Below are positions 60,077 through 64,000 of a DNA stretch of 64,000 bases, piece by piece (position 1 is the stretch's first letter; each line of letters begins with the position of its first letter). The stretch lies in the NCBI RefSeq assembly GCF_002847285.1, contig NZ_CP025407.1:7753001-7817000 (forward strand), in the 5' to 3' direction. The DNA comes from Streptomyces sp. CMB-StM0423 (GTDB taxonomy: Bacteria; Actinomycetota; Actinomycetes; Streptomycetales; Streptomycetaceae). Below the pieces are notes generated by a model. It made no database searches. It was not told where the DNA came from and was given only the letters and a program-made list of their open reading frames with translations. The position numbers and the translations under genes are program-made.

Positions 60077-61279
60077 TCACCAGGCCACCGGGAGCGAACT
60101 CGCGGCGTACATCGTCGCCTCCGCGCGCAGCGGCACCTCTTCCGGCTCGACCGCCAGCCGCAGGTCGGGGAAGCGGCGGAAGAGCGCCGAGTACGCGATC
60201 CGCATCTCCACCCGGGCCAACTGCTGGCCCAGGCACTGGTGGATGCCGTAGCTGAACGCCATGTGCCCGGAGGTGGAGCGGCTGACGTCGAAGCCGTCCG
60301 CGTCCTCGAACCGCCCCGGGTCGCGGTTGGCCGCCGACAGGGACACGGTGACGCCGTCGCCCGCCTTGATCAGCTTGCCCTCCAGCTCGACGTCCTCCAG
60401 CGCGGTGCGCGGCACGCCGAACTGGGCGATCGTCAGGTACCGCATCAGCTCCTCGACGGCGTTGCCGAACAGCTTCGGGTCCTCCCGCAGCCGCTTCACC
60501 TCGCCGGGGTGGCGCAGCAGCGCGTACGTGCCGAGCGACAGCATGCTGGCGGTCGTCTCGTGCCCCGCCATCAGCAGCAGCATCCCGATGCCGGTCAGCT
60601 CCGCGTCGTTCAGCTCACCGGTCGCGATCAGCCCGCTCAGCAGGTCGTCCTCGGGCTCCTTGTGCTTGAGCTGCACCAGCTCGTGGATCAGCCCGTAGAT
60701 CGCGGCGAAGGCCGCCGCCACCTCCTCACCGGACGAGCCGATGCGCATCACGGTCGTCGAGTGGTCCTGGAAACGCTTGCGCTCGCCGTACGGCACGCCC
60801 AGCAGCTCGCAGATCGCGAGCGAGGGGATCGGCAGCGCGAACGACGGCACCAGGTCCGTGGGCGGCCCCTGCCGCTCCATCTCGTCCAGGTGCTCCTCGG
60901 TGATCTGCTCGATCCGCGGCTCCAGCGCCTTCATCCGCCGCACCGTGAACTGGCCGGTGAGCAGCCGCCGGTAGCGGGTGTGGTCCGGCGGGTCCATGTG
61001 CATGAAGAAGCCGGGCGGCACCTTCTCCCAGGGCCGGCCGCCGGAGGGCAGCTCGAACGGCACCTTCTTGATGTCGCCCCGGGCGCTGAACCGCTGGTCG
61101 CTGAGGACCTTACGGGCCGCGGCGTGACTCGTCACCAGCCAGCCCACGTGCCCGTCCGGATACAGCAGCGGGCTCACCGGCTCCTCGGCACGCAGCCGGC
61201 CCAGCTCTTCCGGCGGGTCCAGCGGGCGCGGCCGCTCGGTCGGCAACCGCCGGGGCGGCGTGGACAGCGTGTCCGACAT
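60077..61279 (-). CDS. cytochrome P450
   Basis: This is a 400-residue soluble P450 of the bacterial CYP105/107-like size. The I helix has MAGHETTA, the ExxR-like EELMR follows in the K helix region, and the heme loop is FSYGIHQCLGQQLA with Cys349 as the iron ligand. MDPPDHTRYRRLLTGQFTVRR is the usual C-helix signature. It hydroxylates or otherwise oxidises the cluster product, with electrons from the ferredoxin encoded 104 bases upstream. The ATG follows GGAGGAAGG. Confidence 0.95.
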   Translation of the reverse strand: MSDTLSTPPRRLPTERPRPLDPPEELGRLRAEEPVSPLLYPDGHVGWLVTSHAAARKVLSDQRFSARGDIKKVPFELPSGGRPWEKVPPGFFMHMDPPDHTRYRRLLTGQFTVRRMKALEPRIEQITEEHLDEMERQGPPTDLVPSFALPIPSLAICELLGVPYGERKRFQDHSTTVMRIGSSGEEVAAAFAAIYGLIHELVQLKHKEPEDDLLSGLIATGELNDAELTGIGMLLLMAGHETTASMLSLGTYALLRHPGEVKRLREDPKLFGNAVEELMRYLTIAQFGVPRTALEDVELEGKLIKAGDGVTVSLSAANRDPGRFEDADGFDVSRSTSGHMAFSYGIHQCLGQQLARVEMRIAYSALFRRFPDLRLAVEPEEVPLRAEATMYAASSLPVAW

Positions 61280-61357
61280 GACGCGTTTCCTTCCTCCGCA
61301 TGCGAAGCCGCGGGGCCGGCACCGCCGGTCCACGCCTTTCCGCCCAGCCTCGGGTTA

Positions 61358-61385
61358 TGGCCTTAAGGCGGACTTGGGCGGGCTT
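61358..61385 (-). promoter_or_regulatory. SARP-type direct repeats upstream of the P450 gene
   Basis: On the minus strand AAGCCCG (61385), AAGTCCG (61375) and AAGGCCA (61364) are spaced 10 and 11 bases apart, in the gap between the ferredoxin and P450 genes. The same block reads as CTTAAGGCG direct repeats on the plus strand. It suggests that the P450-KASIII pair has its own SARP-driven promoter. Confidence 0.5.
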
Positions 61386-61626
61386 AAGGCGCGTCGGCCG
61401 GCTCGGCAGGTTCGGCCGACTCCTCGAACCGGATGACCTGTCCCGGGCAGGAGCGCACGGCTTCGTCCACCGCCTCCCACTGCTCCTCGGCGGGGCGCTC
61501 GTCCAGCACCACGACCTGACCTGTCGCCTCATCCTGGTCGAAGACCCGCGGGGCCAGGAGCGTGCACATGCCAGACGCGACGCACCGCTCGATCTCGGTC
61601 TCGACCTGCATGGAGGAATCCCGCAT
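61384..61626 (-). CDS. ferredoxin, 3Fe-4S type
   Basis: This 80-residue acidic protein has the Streptomyces P450-ferredoxin pattern: Cys in RCVASGMC, then SCPGQVIRF, giving three Cys for a 3Fe-4S cluster (the second motif position is not Cys). It would shuttle electrons to the P450 encoded next. The ATG follows GGAAGGA; a second ATG five codons later is possible. Confidence 0.93.
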   Translation of the reverse strand: MRDSSMQVETEIERCVASGMCTLLAPRVFDQDEATGQVVVLDERPAEEQWEAVDEAVRSCPGQVIRFEESAEPAEPADAP

Positions 61627-61714
61627 GAGAGCATCCTTCCGGAAACTCGGATCCGTTGAACCGACCCGTAGCGTAAGGCCATTCACCTCCGCCTTCGTAA
61701 GCCGGAAAAGGCTT

Positions 61715-61743
61715 TAGAAACCGGCAAGTCACCCCCAAGCCGC
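61715..61743 (+). promoter_or_regulatory. SARP-type direct repeats upstream of the flavin oxygenase gene
   Basis: TAGAAAC (61715), AAGTCAC (61726) and AAGCCGC (61737) are spaced exactly 11 bases apart, and a possible -10 (CATACG, 61767) begins 24 bases after the last. The geometry matches the PKS and SARP promoters. Confidence 0.5.
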
Positions 61744-61816
61744 GGCCCGCATGGTGAGCCGGGCGGCATACGGCAATCGCCCGGCACCGGACCATACGGA
61801 AAGGGCGGAACAGCAA

Positions 61817-63238
61817 ATGGCGGAAGCAACCCGGGGCCCGGACACCCGAGTTCACGGAGTCGTACTCGGGGGCGGCCTCGCCGGCGTGCTGGCCGCCCGG
61901 GCACTGCGGGACCACGTCGACCACGTCACCGTGGTCGAACGCGACACGTACCCGGAGGAGCCCGAGCCCCGCAAGGGCGTTCCGCAGGGCCGGCACGCGC
62001 ACATCCTCTGGTCCGGCGGCGCCGAGGCCATCGAGGCGCTGCTCCCCGGCACCCTGGACCGGCTGCGCGCCGCCGGCGCCCACCGCATCGGCGTCAAGGA
62101 GGACATGGTCCTCTACAGCGCCTACGGCTGGCAGCACCGCTTCCCCGGCTCCCACTACGCGCTCACCTGCAGCCGTCCCCTCCTCGACCAGACGGTCCGC
62201 GAGGCCGCCCTGGACCACCCCGGCACCGAGGTGCTGACGAGGACCGAGGCGCACGGGCTGCTCGGCGACCGTACGCGCGTCACCGGCGTCCGCGTACGCA
62301 CCTCGGACGGCGGCACGCGCGAACTGCCCGCCGACGTCGTCGTCGACGCCACCGGCCGCGGCTCCCGGCTGCGGCACTGGCTCACCGACCTCGGCCTGCC
62401 GCCCGCCGCCGAGGAGAGCGTCGACACCGGACTCACCTACGCCACCCGCGTCTTCCGCGCCCCCGCAGGCGCCGCCGACTTCCCCGTCGTCAGCGTCTAC
62501 GCCGACCACCGCACGGGGCAGCCCGGCCGCAACGGCCTGCTCCTGCCCATCGAGGACGGCCGCTGGATCATCACCCTCTCCGGCACCCGCGGCGGCGAGC
62601 CGACGGCCGACGACGCGCGCTTCGCCGAGTTCGCCCGCAGCCTGCGCGACCCGATCATCGCCGACCTGGTCGACGCCGCGGAGCCGCTGACGCCGGTGCG
62701 TACGACCCGCAGCACCCTCAACCGCCGCATGCACCTCGACCGCCTCGCCGACCGCCCGGAAGGGCTCGTCGCGCTCGGCGACTGCGTCGTGTCCCTCAAC
62801 CCCATCCACGGCCACGGCATGAGTGTCGCCGCCCGGTCCGCCCGGGCCCTGGAGACCTGCCTGAGCCGCGCCGGCGGGCTGAAGCCCGGCCTGGCCCGTA
62901 CGGCGCAGCAGGCCATCGCCGCCGCCGCAGACGCGCCGTGGCTGCTCTCCGCCTCGCAGGACCTGTGCTACCCCGACAACAAGGCCACGGTGAGCGACCC
63001 CCGCCTGACCACCCAGGCCGCGCAGCGGCAGGGGTTCGCCGACCTGGTCACCAGCGCGTCCCTGGTCAACGAGCGCGTCTGCGACGCCCTCACGGCCGTC
63101 ACCACGCTGACCGCACCGCTGGGCAGCCTGGAGACGCCCGAGTTCCTGGCGTCGATGCGGCAGCAGGCCCGGCCGCCGCTGACGGCGGCGCCGCTGAAGG
63201 ACGCGGAGGCGGCGGTGCTGCGGGCGGCGGCGAAGTAG
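61817..63238 (+). CDS. FAD-dependent oxidoreductase, polyether-epoxidase-like
   Basis: This is a 473-residue flavoprotein with a dinucleotide site VLGGGLAGVLAARAL at residues 16-30, the signature PRKGVPQGRHAHILW, DATGRGSRLRHWL and a GD motif LVALGDCVVSLNPIHGHGMS. PxKGVPQGRH with GAEAIEALLPG is typical of the flavin epoxidases of polyether clusters (MonCI/Lsd18-like) and of related squalene-epoxidase-like enzymes. It may epoxidise an alkene of the polyketide. The start follows GGAAAGGGCGG. It ends at a 36-bp palindromic terminator. Confidence 0.85.
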   Translation: MAEATRGPDTRVHGVVLGGGLAGVLAARALRDHVDHVTVVERDTYPEEPEPRKGVPQGRHAHILWSGGAEAIEALLPGTLDRLRAAGAHRIGVKEDMVLYSAYGWQHRFPGSHYALTCSRPLLDQTVREAALDHPGTEVLTRTEAHGLLGDRTRVTGVRVRTSDGGTRELPADVVVDATGRGSRLRHWLTDLGLPPAAEESVDTGLTYATRVFRAPAGAADFPVVSVYADHRTGQPGRNGLLLPIEDGRWIITLSGTRGGEPTADDARFAEFARSLRDPIIADLVDAAEPLTPVRTTRSTLNRRMHLDRLADRPEGLVALGDCVVSLNPIHGHGMSVAARSARALETCLSRAGGLKPGLARTAQQAIAAAADAPWLLSASQDLCYPDNKATVSDPRLTTQAAQRQGFADLVTSASLVNERVCDALTAVTTLTAPLGSLETPEFLASMRQQARPPLTAAPLKDAEAAVLRAAAK

Positions 63239-63283
63239 CCCAAGCCCGCGGCGAGTAGGCCCCGGAGAAGAACAAAGCAGGAA

Positions 63284-63319
63284 GAGAACCGCCCGCCGCG
63301 ATCGCGGCGGGCGGTTCTC
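63284..63319. terminator. 36-bp perfect palindrome terminator
   Basis: GAGAACCGCCCGCCGCGA and its exact inverse form an uninterrupted palindrome between the convergent flavin oxygenase and modular PKS genes. It can end both transcripts. Confidence 0.8.
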
Positions 63320-63332
63320 CTTCACCTGCCTC

Positions 63333-64000
63333 TCACTGTCCGGGCGTCGAAGGTGCCTCGCTGCCGTCCGTACGGCCGAGCTGCCGGTCGATGAAGTCGA
63401 AGATCTCGTCCGCGGACGACTCCTGGATCTTGTTGCTCACGTCCTCGGCCGGGGCCGGGCGCGCGTCGTTCCAGTTCGACAGCAGCGTCTGCAGCCGCAG
63501 CGTGATCCGCGAACGGTCCGCCTCGTCCGCCGCGAGCTGCTTCAGCTCCAGCTCCAGCGCGTCCAGATCGGCGATCACCCGGCGCGACGCGCTGACCGCC
63601 TCCGGCATCAGGTCCGCCAGGATCCGGCCGGCCAGGGCGTCGGGGGTGGGGTGGTCGAAGATCAGGGTCGCGGGGAGGCGGAGTGCGGTGGTGGTGGTGA
63701 GCTGGTTGCGGAGCTGGACGGCGGTGAGGGAGTCGAAGCCCAGCTCCTTGAACGGGCGGTGCGGGTCGACGGTTTCGGCGGTGCCGTGGCCGAGGACCGC
63801 GGCGATGTTGCTCCGTACGACATCGAGGACCGCCTTGTGCCGCTGCTCCGGCTCGGGCAGCGCCGCGAGCTGCTCGGCCAGCGCGGTGCCGCCGGGCGCA
63901 CCTGCGGCCGGCGCCGCGGCGGTGCGGCGCGGGGCCGGCACGAGGCCGCGGAGGAGCGCGGGCAGGTGGGGCGCGGTGCGCAGGGTGCTCGGGTTGAGCG
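63333..64000 (-). CDS. modular type I polyketide synthase, C-terminal end
   Basis: This partial gene of 222 codons lies in the window and continues beyond the right edge; the frame is open to base 64000. The visible order is the end of a post-KR linker (HLPALLRGLVPAP), an ACP with active-site Ser in GFDSLTAVQLRNQL, and a C-terminal docking domain (a helix DLDALELELKQLAADEAD, then ADEIFDFIDRQLG). This is the standard end of a cis-AT multimodular PKS subunit that passes its chain to another subunit. It shows that a large conventional PKS lies just to the right. Confidence 0.92.
   Translation of the reverse strand, partial: LNPSTLRTAPHLPALLRGLVPAPRRTAAAPAAGAPGGTALAEQLAALPEPEQRHKAVLDVVRSNIAAVLGHGTAETVDPHRPFKELGFDSLTAVQLRNQLTTTTALRLPATLIFDHPTPDALAGRILADLMPEAVSASRRVIADLDALELELKQLAADEADRSRITLRLQTLLSNWNDARPAPAEDVSNKIQESSADEIFDFIDRQLGRTDGSEAPSTPGQ

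Noticed and set aside
1..64000. CRISPR array, tRNA/rRNA genes, integrase or prophage genes
   Set aside because: No regularly spaced repeats, cloverleaf sequences, recombinase motifs or phage structural genes were recognised on either strand.

Overview
The window is about 72-73% GC and has the hallmarks of a Streptomyces chromosome: MurT/GatD, a CtaG-type oxidase assembly protein, snapalysin (a protease family centred on this genus), a SARP activator, rare TTA (bldA) codons and many Tat or Sec exported glycoside hydrolases. No tRNA, rRNA, CRISPR array, integrase or intact insertion sequence was seen.

Region 1 (1-13,300) holds small housekeeping and stress genes: a ClpP-family peptidase divergent from an orphan Phd-type antitoxin, an ECF42-like sigma factor with its DGPF partner, and two efflux modules. 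The modules are an MMPL pump followed by a histidine kinase/response regulator pair, and a DHA2-type MFS pump coupled to a flavin monooxygenase. Both pumps are preceded by the same ~165-bp leader, a strong candidate cis-regulatory RNA or attenuator.

Region 2 (13,300-23,100) is mostly core: a PARG-like macrodomain protein, a PlsC acyltransferase, acyl-CoA dehydrogenase with a divergent TetR, MurT/GatD (lipid II amidation), CtaG, three small or membrane proteins and a LacI regulator.

Region 3 (23,200-33,200) is a polymer-degradation island: GH115, snapalysin, a GH64-like glucanase, a GH16 glucanase with a ricin-type domain and a GH18 chitinase. A 249-bp MITE-like element sits exactly at the GH16 stop codon, and GAGAGCGCTCTC-like operators lie near three of the hydrolases.

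Region 4 (33,200-40,400) carries a conserved membrane protein, an ATP-grasp ligase, an unusual fusion of metallophosphoesterase and Sfp-type phosphopantetheinyl transferase with a TTA codon near the junction, and a frameshifted YhgE/Pip-like membrane protein with its TetR regulator.

Region 5 (40,400-64,000, running off the right edge) is the edge of a polyketide gene cluster. It contains a fatty acyl-AMP ligase, an AT-ACP-KS-ACP-KS-ACP-KR protein of trans-AT character, a KS-(dead AT)-(DH-like)-ACP-TE protein, a SARP activator with a TTA codon, an FrsA-like hydrolase, an FkbH-like HAD enzyme, a KASIII homologue whose catalytic His is Pro, a P450, a ferredoxin, a flavin epoxidase-like enzyme, and the C-terminus of an ordinary cis-AT modular PKS. 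Three-copy heptamer repeats phased at 10-11 bp lie upstream of five of its transcription units, so the SARP probably controls the whole set. I could not match the cluster to a known product; a glycerate-derived or tetronate-like tailoring step is a reasonable hypothesis only.
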